Positions 32,894-45,194 of a DNA stretch of 64,000 bases are shown in pieces. Made by a program: the position numbers and the translations under genes. The DNA comes from Moniliella sp. 'wahieum' (Eukaryota; Basidiomycota; Moniliellomycetes; Moniliellales; Moniliellaceae): assembly GCA_003971905.1 (NCBI GenBank), contig RSEE01000144.1:1-64000 (forward strand), in the 5' to 3' direction. The stretch's first letter is position 1, and each line of letters begins with the position of its first letter. A model generated the notes under the pieces. It ran no database searches. It saw only the letters and a list, made by a program, of their open reading frames with translations, and had not been told where the DNA came from.

Positions 32894-34476
32894 ATGTCGC
32901 CCGCTGCTGCGGCGCGGAATACCCCGCCTCTTCCGCCCCGCCCCGCCCCCCCACCCTCCAAGGGCAGCACCCCGGCCCGCACCGCCCCCCGCCGCCTTCC
33001 TCCCCCCATGAGCGCCGACCAAGTTGCCGCCAAGCTCGCCGCGCCTCCCTCGCGGCCCCCACGCCGTCCCCGGCCTGGAAGGGGACGCCGTCAAGGTCGA
33101 AGCGCCCCATGCCCAGCGCGTCACCCCGTGGGAGGTCGAAGGCGCCGTGGTGGACGGCAAGCCGCAGGCTGTCGACTACGACAAGCTCATCAAGGAGTTT
33201 GGCACCCGCCCCATCACCCCCGAACTTCTCCAGCGCTTGAGGCTGTGACTGGCTGGCGTCCCCACCCGCTCCTGCGCCGCGGCACCTTCTTCTCACCGCG
33301 AGCTGGACCAAATCCTGACGCGCTTCGAGCAGGGCAAGCCCTTCTATCTCTACACGGGCCGCGGGCCCTCGAGCACCTCGATGCATCTCGGTCACCTGAT
33401 CCCCTTTATGTTCACCAAGTGGCTCCAGGATGTATTTGCCTGCCCGCTGGTTATCCAGCTGACCGACGACGAAAATTCCTCTTCAAGCCCAAGCTCAAGC
33501 TCGACCAAGTCCGCCAGTTTGCGTTTGAGAATGCGCGCGACATTATTGCCTGTGGCTTTGATCTGAGCAAGACGTTCATTTTCAACGACTTTGACCATGT
33601 TGGGTAGGTCCTCTGTCTCGCAGTCCAAGCAATTCATCACTAACACCTTTCTTTTCCTTTCCGTTCCTTTTCTTTTTCCGTTGTCTTGCCTAGCGGCGCC
33701 TTTTACCACAATGTCGTGCGCATCGCCCGCACCATCACCGCCAACCAGGCGAAAGGCACGTTTGGATTTACCGACTCGGACAACATTGGCAAGTTCCATT
33801 TTGTTTCCATCCAGGCCGCCCCTTCTTTCTCCAACTCCTTCCCCCAGATCTTTGGGGAAGACCATACGGTGCCATGCTTGATTCCATGTGCGATTGACCA
33901 AGACCCTTACTTCCGTCAAACGCGGGATGCGGCGACGAAGCTCAAATACCCCAAGCCCTCCCTGGTTCACTCCAAGTTCTTCCCTGCGCTCCAGGGCCCG
34001 CAGACGAAGATGTCGGCCTCGGACGAGCTGAGCTCGATCTACATGCACGAGACGGCCAACCAGATCAAAAACAAAATCAACAACATGGCTTTTCCGGAGG
34101 CCAAGAGACGTTGGAAGAGCAGCGTCGGTTGGGGGGCAACCCGGACGTGGACGTGTCGTACCAGTACATGTTGTTCTTCGTGGACGATGATGCTGCAATG
34201 GAGAAGCTCGCTGCCGAGTACCGTTCTGGCCAACTCTTGACGGGCGAACTGAAGAAACTGGCCATTGCCACGTTGCAGCACGTTGTGCGCACGTTCCAGG
34301 AGCGCAAGAAGAACGTGTCGGACGAGCTGGTCAAGCAGTTTATGGATGCAACGAGGAAGATTGACCCGACGCCAGTTCCGCCCAAGACGACGGTGCACAA
34401 ACAACAAGATCTTGGATTTGTCCTTCCCACCCTTCCAGAGTTGGCCCCGGCCAAGCCCAAGGCCCCCAAGGCGTAG
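32894..34476 (+). CDS. wrs1: Cytoplasmic tryptophanyl-tRNA synthetase
   Basis: A class I synthetase that charges tRNA-Trp. Start is either 32894 or 33008 ([11 protein letters not shown]); a frame change follows near 33045. Core segments are [29 protein letters not shown] and the HIGH-type [18 protein letters not shown]. Then come [57 protein letters not shown], and the KMSKS-type [13 protein letters not shown]. The intron 33604-33693 (GTAGGT...CTAG) joins DHVG to [18 protein letters not shown]. Indels: a G missing near 33239, two bases (TC) near 33291, an A missing in the A4 run 33472-33475, and one near 34110. The C-terminal part has [18 protein letters not shown] and [14 protein letters not shown]. 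Confidence 0.93.
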
Positions 34477-34578
34477 CGAGATGTAATTCCAATCTGTGCC
34501 TGCCTCTGTCTCTCTCTCTCTCTTTTTCTCTCTGGGACTTTGTGTGGATTGTCAGGATAGGGAAAGGCGTACGGTTGA

Positions 34579-36506
34579 CTAGCACGTGTCCTTCAGCCGG
34601 TTCTTGGGCCATGGGAACTGGGTACTGGGGAAACTAGTGTGGTTGGGATTCAGGTACAGGTCCAGGTGCTGAACCGTCCGTCTAGTTAGTATTTCTGCCC
34701 AAAGGAAAACCAGAAGCGAACAGAAGCGGACGGGATGGGGGCAAGACGTACGTTGTCAATGTACTGTTTGGTTGGATGGTCCGGTGGATCACAACTGACC
34801 CGCATCTCGCCCTCCTGTTGGTAGAGCCGGACCGAGTCCACTTGAAGCACAGCCGGGAACTTGATTTCGTTCCAGTAGACGCCCTGGAAGCCGGACGAGA
34901 GGCCCAAGTTCATCACGATGGACATGGGCTCGGTAGGCACGATGCGCTGAGAAACGTTGGTGTATTGGTTGGGCCCTGGCCGAGCTCGGAGCCGACCAAG
35001 ATCGTTTGCCGTCCAGGTACCATGTAATGCGACCGTTACCGTCCTTGGTGTAGTCGGGCTCAATCTCCACCCCAAAAGAGACAAGCGGGACCCGGGGCTT
35101 GGATGTAGGCTTCGGCTGGGATCTGCTGTGTTCCACTGATCGCTTCTTGGTACACCGAGCCGGTGTAGCTGTTGCGTTTGCCACCGTTGAAAAATTGCGC
35201 CTGATCAAAGCCCCAGGTATAGTTGGCATCGTACGGTCCCACCTGATTGATGATGGTGCATGCGCGTCAGTCCTCGCTACCTTTTCGAGCGCATAGTGAC
35301 CCCGCAGCATATACACGCAAGCATGCGCGCGTTAATACGGACTCTCCACGCACCTGTAAACTTTGGGAAGCCATACCGATCTTCTGGGCATTCTGAGCTT
35401 CTACCAGATCAATCTCGGGGGCAGAGCGACCAACGGTTACGTCGGGGCCTGGATGATCCTCCCCGGGGCAGGTACAGGAAGAAACCCGTTGGCCAGGCAG
35501 GAAGGAGAGCTTGTAGTCATCCTGGTACGAGTAGGTGCCATGGGCGTGGATGGTCTGCTCGGGCGCAGTACCCTCGGGGTTAGTCTGGTTGGGCAAGGTG
35601 CCCCAGTCGCACGCTTGGTACGAGTATCTGCATATAGATATCCGCGTGGGGTTTGAAATCGTCAGTGTTCTCTCCTTGGACGAGGCATGGGGGTGCAGCA
35701 GGACCCAAAACCAAGGTGGAGCGGGGGTGGGGGCTGGGGGGTGAGAGAGGGTTACGTACGGCCACATTCCATCGGTCGAACCGAGGTAGCCCGGTCTACC
35801 TAGATTGCCCATCGTCCACAGCCCAGGCCAGAAGCCGCGCTGCTCCTGGGTGCCTGGGAGCTTGACGTTCATCTCCAGGTACCCGCCTTGGAAGCAGAAC
35901 TTGTTCCAGCTCTGAAGCATGCCCGATTGGAAGTTGAGGTTGTGGTTTGGTTTCTGGACCATGGTGAGCTGGAGCGCACCCCGGTCGTGTTGACAGCCTC
36001 GGGGCATACCATTCGTAGTCGTTCGTAGCGCCATAGTAAATATCCACCGCTTCCCAAAATGGGTCGTCGCCCGGCCAAAACGTCCGTCCCTCCTTTTCAA
36101 ACTCGTCGGAAAAGACGAGCTTCATCGTCTGTCCCGTTGCCTGGGACGTCCAGGTGTGCGCGTTGGCGGGCGTATCGGGGTCGATGAGCGAGGGCAAGGG
36201 CAAGTCAGCCACTTGACCTGTACTGTTGAGGTGCTGTAGGTTGGGCCCGTGAGACGGCGCGGTGAGGATGGGGTAGCCAGCAAAGAGCATCAACAGGCTG
36301 AGCAACAGAAGGCCCGTTGCCAAAACGTTGAGTATGCCGCGCGTGTCCGCTACGGAACTCTGGACGTCCTTGTGGGGGTCGTGGAGGTCATCGTCGTCTT
36401 CGGGCAGGGAGTTGAAGAGGGCACGCCGGCTGCGAGGAAGCGGTGTACTTGTCCACACTCGAATGGGCATCGTGGGAGCTTGAGGTGGGAACGTAGGGGC
36501 CTGCAT
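34579..36506 (-). CDS. Kre6/Skn1-type GH16 beta-glucan synthesis protein
   Basis: A type II membrane protein of the secretory pathway needed for beta-1,6-glucan in the wall. ATG at 36506 (or MPIRVW at 36470). There is an acidic cytosolic segment, then the membrane anchor ILNVLATGLLLLSLLMLFAG. The lumenal GH16 domain has LVFSDEFEKEGRTFWPGDDP, FWEAVDIYYGATNDYEWY, LNFQSGMLQSWNKFCFQGGY and GFWPGLWTMGNLGRPGYLGS. The catalytic motif is EIDLVEAQ. Introns are 35759-35628 (GTACGT), 35353-35243 (GTGCGT) and 34751-34669 (GTACGT, TACTAAC, TTCAG). The last exon gives DLYLNPN and PWPKNRLKDTC, the family C-terminus, with the stop at 34581-34579. Frameshifts lie near 35990, 35090 and 35000. Confidence 0.88.
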
Positions 36507-37535
36507 GGTGCGCTATACAGCAGCAGCCAGTGGTGTCAACAGCAGAGGGGGGGGAACGGTTGTATATATAACCAAGTCTGTAGCAAACTGGGCCCAAGAG
36601 AGGAGGGACTAGGGCGGACGAGCGAGAGAGGCGACAGCGCACACATGTCTGGGCGATGCATTCCAAAATAGGATGTGGCCATCGCCGAAGGCGGTGGGCA
36701 GGATGGATGGATGACATGACGGCGTGCATGACGGGGCGAGCGAGGCAGAGGCGGGCGTGGTGGGGGAGAGGTGGCTCTCAGTCAGCCACCCAAACTCGGG
36801 GCAGCAGAGGGCAGGCCAGCATATGCCACCCACTGCGTCGAAGGCATCTCAGCAAGGGGACGGGGACAGAGCGCCTGCGCATGTGGCCTTCGGCAGCGCG
36901 AGGCGGGACCCAGCGAGGGAGCCAGCGCTTGGCCAGCGCCAGCAGCAGCGCATCCCTCCGGCCTCAGGGAGGGGGATGGTGGGCAGGCTAAGCGCTTGAA
37001 CATTGAAGGCGGCGCGGCGGGCGGATTGTTTTTCCGCTGGTGAGATTCTGAATTCGGCCCTGGATGGCAAGCTTCGCGCCGAGGCGGCCGAGGGTGGCAA
37101 CGTGTCGCGGGGCACGGGGGGGTCAGTGCGTGTCAGTGCGTGCTCGTGCCTGCCCTGGCCAGCTCTTGTCTGTCGGGCTCGTCGCGTCGGAAGCGGTGGG
37201 TGGCGAGGCAGGCGTCACCGGTCGCCGGGCTGCCCTGGCGTGCCGCACCCACCCAGCCCGCCCCCAAGCCCCGAACGGCTGTCTCTGCCACGCCACACCC
37301 CCCGCCCGAAACAACTCGCCCCGTGGGGAAGCCCATCTTCCCGCGGCGGATTCTCCAACGTCTGTTCTCTGCGTTTGCACCGCCCCATCCGCACCACGCG
37401 CGCTGCGCTTCTCCCGGTCTCTGCCCGATCGCCTGCTCCATTATATACTCAGTACTGGCCTCCGCCCAGCCCCTTTCTTGCTCTTTCTTCTGCCTGTCCA
37501 TCTTCTCTTCCTCCCCATCACCCCCCCCACCCACT
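36507..37535. promoter_or_regulatory. Divergent promoter region of the GH16 and FGGY genes
   Basis: No gene inside. A TATA-like TATATATA at 36563-36570 faces the GH16 start (about 60 bp away). TATATA at 37442-37447 lies about 90 bp before the FGGY ATG and is followed by CT-rich DNA. The middle (36740-37000) is GC-rich low complexity. Confidence 0.5.
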
Positions 37536-39313
37536 ATGGCTTATTACATTGGTGTTGACGTTGGCACCGGCAGTGCCCGTGCCGCTGTGCTCGACGCCAC
37601 TGGCCACGTCTTCGGCGAGAGCACCCAGGAAACCATCACCTACCGTTGCCCTGACGACGCCCACATCTTTGAACAGAGCACCCTCAACATTTGGACCTGC
37701 ATTTCCCGCGCGTCAAGGAAGCGCTTGCGCTCGCCAAGCTCGATCCGGCCCAGATCAAAGGCGTGGGCTTTGACGCCACCTGTTCGCTCGCCGTCGAGCG
37801 TAACGGCCAGGCCCAAAGCATCACCCCCGCCACCGGCTTTGGTCTGGGTGAGCGCAACGTCATCCTGTGGGCCGACCACCGGGCCGAGCAAGAGGCCAAG
37901 ACGATTAACGGGACAGGAAATCTGGTGCTGGACTATGTCGGAAAAACCATGTCGCTCGAGATGGAGATTCCCAAGGTGCTCTGGCTCAAGAACACATGCC
38001 GGTCGATGTGTTTGCCCAATGCGAGTTTTACGATTTGCCCGATTGGCTCACGTACAAGGCCACCGGCAGCAAGGCGCGCAGCAACTGCTCCTTGGTGTGC
38101 AAATGCTCCTACGTCCCCCCCGGCGTTGCTGGCAGCACCCTCGGCTGGCAGCCTTCCTTTTTCTCACAGATCGGACTGCAAGAGATGGTCGACACGCAAT
38201 TCCGCCAGCTTGGCGGGATCCCCGGCCAGGCGGGCTCGTGCTCACGGCCGGTCAGCCTGTCGGCCACGGTCTCACCGCCCAAGCCGCGTCGGACCTCGGT
38301 CTGCTCCCGGGTACACCCGTTGGCTCGGCGGTGATTGATGCGTATGCCGGGTGGGTCGGGACGGTAGCGGCGAGTGCGACCAATGCCAAAGCGGGTCACA
38401 ACACGACGGTCGATCTGGCTCACTCGGGCCACCGACTGGCCGCGATCGCAGGTACGTCGACGTGTTACTTGTCCAAAGCCAAGATGGGATCCTCGTCCCA
38501 GGCGTTTGGGGACCGTACAAGAACGCCATCTTCCCCGACTTGTGGATGAATGAGGGAGGGCAGTCGTCAACCGGCCAGCTCATCGATTTCGTCCTCAACA
38601 CCCACCCGGCCATTGCCACAGTCAAGGCGGCTGCCAAGGAAAAGGGCCAAAACCTATTTGTCTATCTTGACGCGTACCTTCACCAACTCCAAGCGGAAAC
38701 CAAGGTCCCTTCCCTCTCGCACCTCACCAAGGACCTGATGATCTACCCCGACTTTCATGGAAACCGCTCGCCTCTGGCTGACACGACGATGCGCGGGATG
38801 ATCGTTGGTCAGCGGCTGGATGCAGGCGTGAAAGACTTGGCACTCAAGTACTTTGCCACGCTCGAGGGCATCGCACTCCAAATGAGGCAGATTATTGGCG
38901 AGATGAACAAGGCGGGTCATTCCATTCGTGAGATCTACATGTCAGGCGGGCAATGCAAGAATAAGACGTTTATGCAGCTCATTGCCGATATCTGCAATGT
39001 ACCTGTGCATTTGCCACCTTCAGCGGGGGGTGCTGTTGTCGCCGGCTCTGCCATCCTGGGCAAGTTTGCCGCCGACCAAGTGGCCAGCAAGGTGACCATC
39101 GCCTCCCAAGCGGATGCGCAAGCCGCTGCGGGCCAGTGGAGGGAGCACCTCTGGAACCTTATGCGGGACATGACACCCAAAGGCGAGTTCCTCTACCCGC
39201 AGCTTGACCTGCACGGGGCCAAGCTTCTCCAGGCCAAGTTTGATGTCTTTATCGATATGATTGCGAGCCAGCGCAAGTGGCGCTCTACAATCTCGCAAGC
39301 GGCTACCCAGTAA
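37536..39313 (+). CDS. FGGY-family carbohydrate kinase (D-ribulokinase type)
   Basis: An ATP-dependent sugar kinase. The start MAYYIGVDVGTGSARAAVLD is the characteristic N-terminal phosphate loop of the FGGY subgroup that includes D-ribulokinases. In order follow KGVGFDATCSLAVERNGQA, LGERNVILWADHRAEQEAKT, EIPKVLWLKN and CEFYDLPDWLTYKATGS. Then come CSLVCKCSYVP, LTAGQPVGHGLTAQAASDLG, TPVGSAVIDAYAGWVG, IAGTSTCYLSK, GVWGPYKNAIFP, DFHGNRSPLADTTMRGMIVG and the C-terminal signature IYMSGGQCKNKTFMQLIADI. Catalytic Asp is expected in VIDAYAGW. Frame changes occur near 37690, 37995, 38100-38225, 38300 and 38470. The substrate is inferred from the subfamily only. Confidence 0.85.
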
Positions 39314-39364
39314 AGCTATCGCCGACATTGACAAATGCACCAAGGAAAGAGCAGGAACATGACA

Positions 39365-40364
39365 TTATTTGATGAAGCGCTGTGGAGTAGATGGGAGTGT
39401 TAGTTCCTTTGATGTTGCACGTAAAGAAAAGAAGAAGAGTACGCACGTAGAGGAATTTCTTGTGGAACTCGGTGCCTACAAGAAGGGGGGAGGTAGTCAG
39501 TATCCGCCCACCCACTCGCGTTCAGGCGAAAAAAGAAAGAAGAAAAGAACGTACGCGTCATGTCGTTGATGTAGCTGCTCTTGTCCCGCTTGTCCACCCC
39601 GGCGGCCTGGTTCTTGAAAATGACATCTGCTGCACGTTAGCTTTCCTGTGGTCTGCCACGCCCCACGCCACCCAAACGTAGTAGGACGTACCATCATCCC
39701 ACCTGCGCTTGACCCCAAATCCGCCCGCCCCCACAGCCTGCTCCAAATTCAACAACGGATTGCCCCGTGCAATCTCATCTTCCCGCTCGCTCTCCGCTTG
39801 GGCCGCTGCGTCCCGTTCGAGGCGCGCTTTCTCCTCAGCACGCTCCTTCTTGATCTTCTCCAACTCGGCCAATAATGCCGCCGTATCATCTTCGTCTTCC
39901 TCCTCGTCCGACTCCTCTCGGACTCGGACTCGGACTCGGATTCGGACTCGGATCCGGAAGCCGAGTCGGACGCTGCGTCAGAAGCGCGTGCCTTGCCCTT
40001 GCCCTTATCCTTGCCCTACCCTGGTCGGGCTGGGACGCTTCCTCCTCTCGTCTTCGCTCTCCGCGTCCGCCTGGAGAGCAGCTTGAATCAACCTCCTGCG
40101 CTTGGCCTCAGGTTCGTCATCGGCCTGATCGGCTTCCGGCTCAGGCTCAGGCTCGGGAGCCAAGCCCTTGTCAAGACGGCGCTGGTTGCGGGCGGTGCGC
40201 TCGGCGCGCTCCAGCTCCCGCTTCAAGTCGCTGCGGTCGTGCGGGGCCGTGTCGCGGCGGAGCTTGAGAACAGTATGGGCGGCGAGTGTCTGTGGGTTAC
40301 GCGGCTTCCAAACACGGCTTCGCCGCCGCGGCGGGGTCCCACGTAGGCCGTGGGCAGACGACAT
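39365..40364 (-). CDS. cwc15: Pre-mRNA-splicing factor Cwc15/Cwf15
   Basis: A component of the Prp19-associated, catalytically active spliceosome. From the ATG at 40364 the text is MSSAH followed, after restoring one base near 40350, by RPTWDP, the family start. Then come [10 protein letters not shown], a charged middle region with [13 protein letters not shown], an acidic stretch with SESESESE, and [20 protein letters not shown]. The conserved C-terminal block is NPLLNL...FGVKRRWDD. Three small introns finish the gene: 39691-39627 (GTACGT), 39554-39476 (GTACGT) and 39446-39380 (GTGCGT). Spliced, the end reads [32 protein letters not shown], matching Cwc15. Further indels lie near 40010 and 39930. 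It shares a 270-bp divergent promoter with the next gene. Confidence 0.85.
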
Positions 40365-40634
40365 GGGTGGTGGTCAACGTTCAACCAAGCTCCGTGGTGT
40401 GTTGGCCCGCCGCCGTCGAGGTGCGATGGTCGATGGGGGGCGCAGCCGCTGCTCTTGGCGGCCAGGCGGACAGATTGAAACATTGCCGCAGAACCGCTGG
40501 TTGCTGTCGAGCCGAGTCAGACTTCCGCCGCCTGCTGTTCCGCCCTGCCGAGGCGCGTAGCGTAGCGTGAAGCGCGGGGTGGCAGTGAGTTGTGGTCCAG
40601 TGGCCAGCGCTGTAACCCCCGCCCGCATCCCACC

Positions 40635-41622
40635 ATGGCCGCCACGGCCCCTCTGGCCTGCCGCTCGACAGCTCCTACCGCCTCGTCCCTTCCTTCCGCC
40701 GTGCGCGCCCGCATTCTGCTGCGCCTTCTGCCGCCTCCTCGCCAGCGGCCGAGGAAAGCTCCGGGTCCGAGTGGGAGTACTCGGAGGACGAGGAGCTGGT
40801 CACGCTCGACCTCGGGCGGTGGGGACAAGAGCATAGCGATCCTGCTGGTCATGTGGGTGCGGGTGCAGGGGAGTCGAGTCAGTGTGCGGTGACTGGCTTG
40901 CACACCGCCACCCCCTGGCTGCAGCGGGGCGAGGTAGTGTACCAGGGCCAGTGGACGCGGTTACTCGGGACTGAGATTCTACTGGAGTGTACACGTGGTG
41001 CGTTGGGCGTCCTCCCCTGCCGCCCTGGATGCCGCCTTGGTATACTGACTGTGTGTGCTTGGTTGGCTTGACCCTAGGTATGGATGGCCGTCCCAGTATG
41101 CGACCCTTTTCCCAACGTCGCGCTACGACCGGGGAACCTTCGACGACGCGGTCCCGCATTCTCTTCACGCCCACTGTCCCGGTAGGAGAGACAGTGCCAG
41201 CTTCGGAGCCCAAGCCTGTTTTTCCACATCTGCGTGGCCAGGGCGGTCGGATCGGGCCGACGACCGACGCGTCGGCAGGACGTAAGCCTCGCATGGACGG
41301 GCGCACCTATGCCCAGGACTGGATGGCCAAGGTGGAAAATGCACTGGAAAGGCGAGAGGTGCTGTACAGCCGCGGTGAGCTGCCGTCCAATGGCAAGATG
41401 CGCATGAGTCAGTCTGAGCTAGCCAGGCGACGCTTACGCTCCCAACCGGCCGAGCAGACCGCCAGTCGGAGCACGAGGAACGGCCTGATCCCAAGGAGCG
41501 GTCTGCTCCCGATGCGTAATGGGCCATGCATCCGCAGTGGACCTGTGTGTGGCAGGGCATATCAAATCCTGCCCTGTCCCAAGAACCGCGGGAAGAACTC
41601 TTTTGAGCTCAGCTCGCGATGA
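40635..41622 (+). CDS. TFIIIC subunit-6-like protein
   Basis: Probably the small TFIIIC subunit of the GTF3C6/Tfc7-N group used in RNA polymerase III initiation. From the ATG at 40635 an Ala-rich start leads, after a frame change near 40715, to SSGSEWEYSEDEELVTLDLG. Later come TGLHTATPWLQRGEVVYQGQ and WTRLLGTEILLE. This is the order of the TFIIIC_sub6 domain: a beta strand with DLG, then DTP.P.LQ and a GTE.LFE-type strand. An intron lies at 40998-41077 (GTGCGT...CCTAG). After it the longest frame has EPKPVFPHLRGQGGR and RTYAQDWMAKVENALERREV and ends at 41622. Indels make the joins uncertain. Confidence 0.55.
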
Positions 41623-42540
41623 AGGGGGGGGGGGGGGGAGGGGCTGCAATGGTGAGTCAGGAATCTTTTTCCAGCCTTCGTGCCAACGTTACGATCACCA
41701 ATTTCCTTCTTCGGCTCCCAACCACGCCCCATTCTCGCTGCTGGAAGCCATCGGGCTCAAGCGCGCCTCCCTGGTCGCTCCTGAAGCTGGATCCAGGTTC
41801 GTGGCTACTATGGCTGCCGCTGACTGCCACCAGCCGCCGTACTGTCCCCATCCTACCTCCGGTTCTTGTAGGTATGAGTAGGGAAATGGTGAATGAGGAA
41901 GATGGACACTCCCTGTTAATGCCCAGTGTCCTGAACGAGGCATGCGACCGGCTGAGCCCCCTCTCCGATCACCCGGCATTTGGAGAGTACCAGATATGTT
42001 ACCATGTTGTGCATGTTGGCTACTATTTGAGCTCAAACTGAGTACCACGCCCCCAGTTGTAAGAGACTTGCGGAGGCGGGGTCGAGTGAATGAGCGATGA
42101 GCGATGAGCACTCTCTGGTGAGTCCACGCCCGATCTACTCCACCAGTCTGGACGAAGGTAGGATGTGGCAATGCCTGTTAGTGATTAGGTTTTGGAGCAC
42201 AGCCGCGGCTTGACGGTCAGCTTTCGGCCTGCCTCAAGGAGCGCCCATGCCCCATCTACATTGTGACATGACAGGCAGACGCGGAGGTGCAACTTGAGTC
42301 GTGGAGCCCAGTTCAACAGTGCATCCGGCGGTAATAGATTTTTATTGGCCTGCTACAGTCCCCTGAACGTAACCCCATTGCACCTACCAGTCGCCTCCCC
42401 TCTGTACCCTTCCCACCTCAGTCGATACTATCATTCGTCCGTCATTGCGAGCGAGACGGCTTGATCTGCGCTTGCGTGTGCGCGTATTGCTTTGTGGCTG
42501 GAAGATACGGGCAGCGTGTTTCCCTCAAGTGCCAATGCCA

Positions 42541-42656
42541 CATAGCTAATCGAAAATGCCGGTAACAAGGTTCCGGATAGATATGTGAGGACTACGTACG
42601 AATTCAAGGTGGGCAAGGCCCACAAGATTGTGCACCAGAAATTTCGATTAGCCATG
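42541..42656. repeat. Inverted-repeat element with internal hairpins
   Basis: CATAGCTAATCGAAAAT (42541-42557) and AATTTCGATTAGCCATG (42640-42656) are inverted copies with two mismatches over 17 bp. Between them are two smaller hairpins: CCGGTAAC-AAG-GTTCCGG (42559-42576, one bulge) and GTGGGC-AAG-GCCCAC (42609-42623, perfect). It could be a MITE-like relic or a structured transcript. Confidence 0.5.
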
Positions 42657-45072
42657 CACAAAAGAGTGTATTTCTTCACTCCATTTTAATCTCTGCAACC
42701 ACTTCTTTCAGTATTACGGTATCCAAAAGACCACATCTCTACCCAGGAGCATACCGACGATGTAGACATCGCAATGCCGGTGGTCGACCTCACTTGGGCG
42801 TCAGCCGCATGAGGCCGCACACCTGTGCCCCTCACATAATTTCGGTGGCTCAGGGCCCTCTTCTTGCACGCAGCATGGGGAAGATGTCAGCGCAGATATC
42901 GGTCGCAGTGGAGCCCTCCAGCCGCCAACCTGTGTGTCTTTTTGCTTCCACCACCGCCCTCGACTCGACACGCTCCTCCTCTCTCTGCCACCCACATGTA
43001 TACGCCCTGTTGTGGGTGGTTAAAACGTTGTTTGGCTACTGTGAATGCAAACCACGAACGAATAATCCTATGCGCCATGCCACAAACGCTCGACCAGCTG
43101 GAACCGTTCTTTGGGGGGGTTCGTCTCGCCACCGGTACTTCTCAAGGAGGGAAGGACGAAGAAGCCCGGCCCCCGTGCGGCGGAGGTGGTGAGTGAATAA
43201 CCGTGATACAGTGATGCGAGTGATGCAACATGCATTTGGCAAGGCAGAACATGTGCCCATGCGAAGCGTGTGATGCAAGTGACATGTGATATGAGCCAAT
43301 TTCCCCCCCCCCCGGAACCGGACGCGGGTGACGTCATCATCCCCCCGCTAATGTATGCTGCGAGAAGTCACTAATCTAAAACACTCCAAGAGATGCGATG
43401 GAATTTTCACACGCCATCGGTTATTGGCGCCACAGGACTTCTGTTTGGGTTCGTAATAACGCGTAACGTACGTTCCTACGTTCGTTGTCGACCTGAGAAC
43501 CAACCCCAGCCCACCTTGTTTTCTGAGCTTCCCGCGTCGCACCGTCCACGTCAAGCGTCACGCGTCACGGCGTCATGCCATCATCCATCATGCATCAACC
43601 ATCCTCGTGTGTCCTCTCTCTCTGCCCCCCACTGCTCGGGGTCCAGGGAGGGCTGAATCTGTCATGCATCCTATTCATCCATGACGTCACCGATCATCGA
43701 TGCCCTCCCCCCTCCTCCAATAAGCTCCACCCCAGCATCCACACACTGGAATTCCACACCTGTCGAACTTCTGATAAGGCTGGGGTTGCCGGTTGCCACC
43801 CAGTACCCATTTCCAAGGGCCAGCGTGGGCCCTGCTGAGCGATGACACAGATGGTGGCGGCGCGCACAGCGCAACACCCTATACTGCATGAAGCATGTGC
43901 ATGAGATGCATCGGGGCTGGCCACTCGCAGGCCTAGGCCCTCCTAGCCTGCCCTATGATAGACTTCCAAGGCCCACGTATTGTGTGGTGGCCTAGCGTGT
44001 GGAGAGGGTGCCGGTGAGGGAAATGGGGAAAGCTTTGTCCCGGCCCGTGGGGGGCAGCAGACCCTACCCGATCGCGTTTCCAGAGCTTGTGGAAGCGCTA
44101 AGGCTGGAGAGTACTCCCAGTACTCAGACTGAGTGTCCTTCCAGGCCACTGCACCATCTATGGTATTGCCACCTGGCGCCTGTCCCAGCGGGCTCAGCCT
44201 GAGCGCTCACATGCTCACAGCGATGGCCTAGCCCCACGGTATTTTTGCGTTGTAACATTAGCATGTCAACCAAATGGATCGATCGTTCCAGTTACTGCGG
44301 TTATCGAGTTATCGGTTACCATTGCCCACAAAAGTTGATTACAACACACAGTGAGCGCGGGGCACGGCAGCCGAGAGGTCTGGCCAACCGAATCGGAGCG
44401 TAGCGCTGCGCGACGGATGCCAGGAGCTTCTCTGAGCGCTGCGCTTACTGGCGCCCACAGCGGCAGTGGCAGCCATCTGGTGTGCATGGACCACACGCCA
44501 CGGAGGCAACATGGCCTGAGCCTGAGCCTGGCGGGTTGCTGCCCACGCTGGACCTCAGGTTTTCGGTCATCGAGGTCTCATCGTCATCTCTCTCCCAAGC
44601 CGACCCGGGCGGGTTAGTACTTGAGTACTCGAGTGGCCTGCCCCGTACCCACCCGCGACCGGCATGGGAAGACCAGCGGGGGCACCCGGGTGGTGCCGGA
44701 GCCGTAGCCGGGGCAGCCCGGACACGGGCCGGGGCAGCGGCAGCGGGTGGGACGAGGCAGCAGGGCAGCCGCTGGCTGCCCCCCCGCCTGCTCTGACGAC
44801 CGGGGAGAGTAGGGTTGGGTGTGGAGTGTTGAATACTGCGTGGGGCCCCCAGTGCCCGGTGCCCCGAGCGGCTCAGCTGCCTCAGCGCGATTGGCGCTGG
44901 CCAGACGTTGGCTGGGTCCGATCGGGTGGCACGACCGGTCACCGGTCACCGGTCATCCGAGCCTGGCCGCACGGGGACAGTCGTCCCCCCCGGCCGCCCC
45001 GGCTGATTGTCTGGGGCCCCGGCCAGGCCAGCGCTTTCGTGTGCGACTGCATGGGCTACTGATAGCGGGGGG

Positions 45073-45082
45073 TATATATATA
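45073..45082 (+). promoter_or_regulatory. TATA box upstream of the 45195 gene
   Basis: TATATATATA, 113 bp before the ATG at 45195 and followed by C/T-rich DNA. Confidence 0.5.
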
Positions 45083-45194
45083 CCGCCATGCCTTTCCCCC
45101 CCTCCTTGGCGTGTATCCCCCCTCTCTCCTTATCGCCCTTGATCCCAAGCTCTTCTGCCCCCGCACGCCCCTCTGTCTTCCCATCGTGATCCCA

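Larger units (their letters stand above)
41623..45194. other. Gene-poor intergenic region, 3.6 kb
   Basis: No conserved protein was found on either strand. It contains a G15 run (41624-41638), an inverted-repeat element at 42541-42656, CGTCACGCGTCACG-type repeats (43553-43572), CCATCATGCATC repeats (43579-43595), a GC-rich block (44440-45050) with CGGTCACCGGTCACCGGTCA (44936-44955), and the TATA-containing promoter of the next gene. The part at 42150-43480 is lower in GC than the flanks. Confidence 0.5.
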
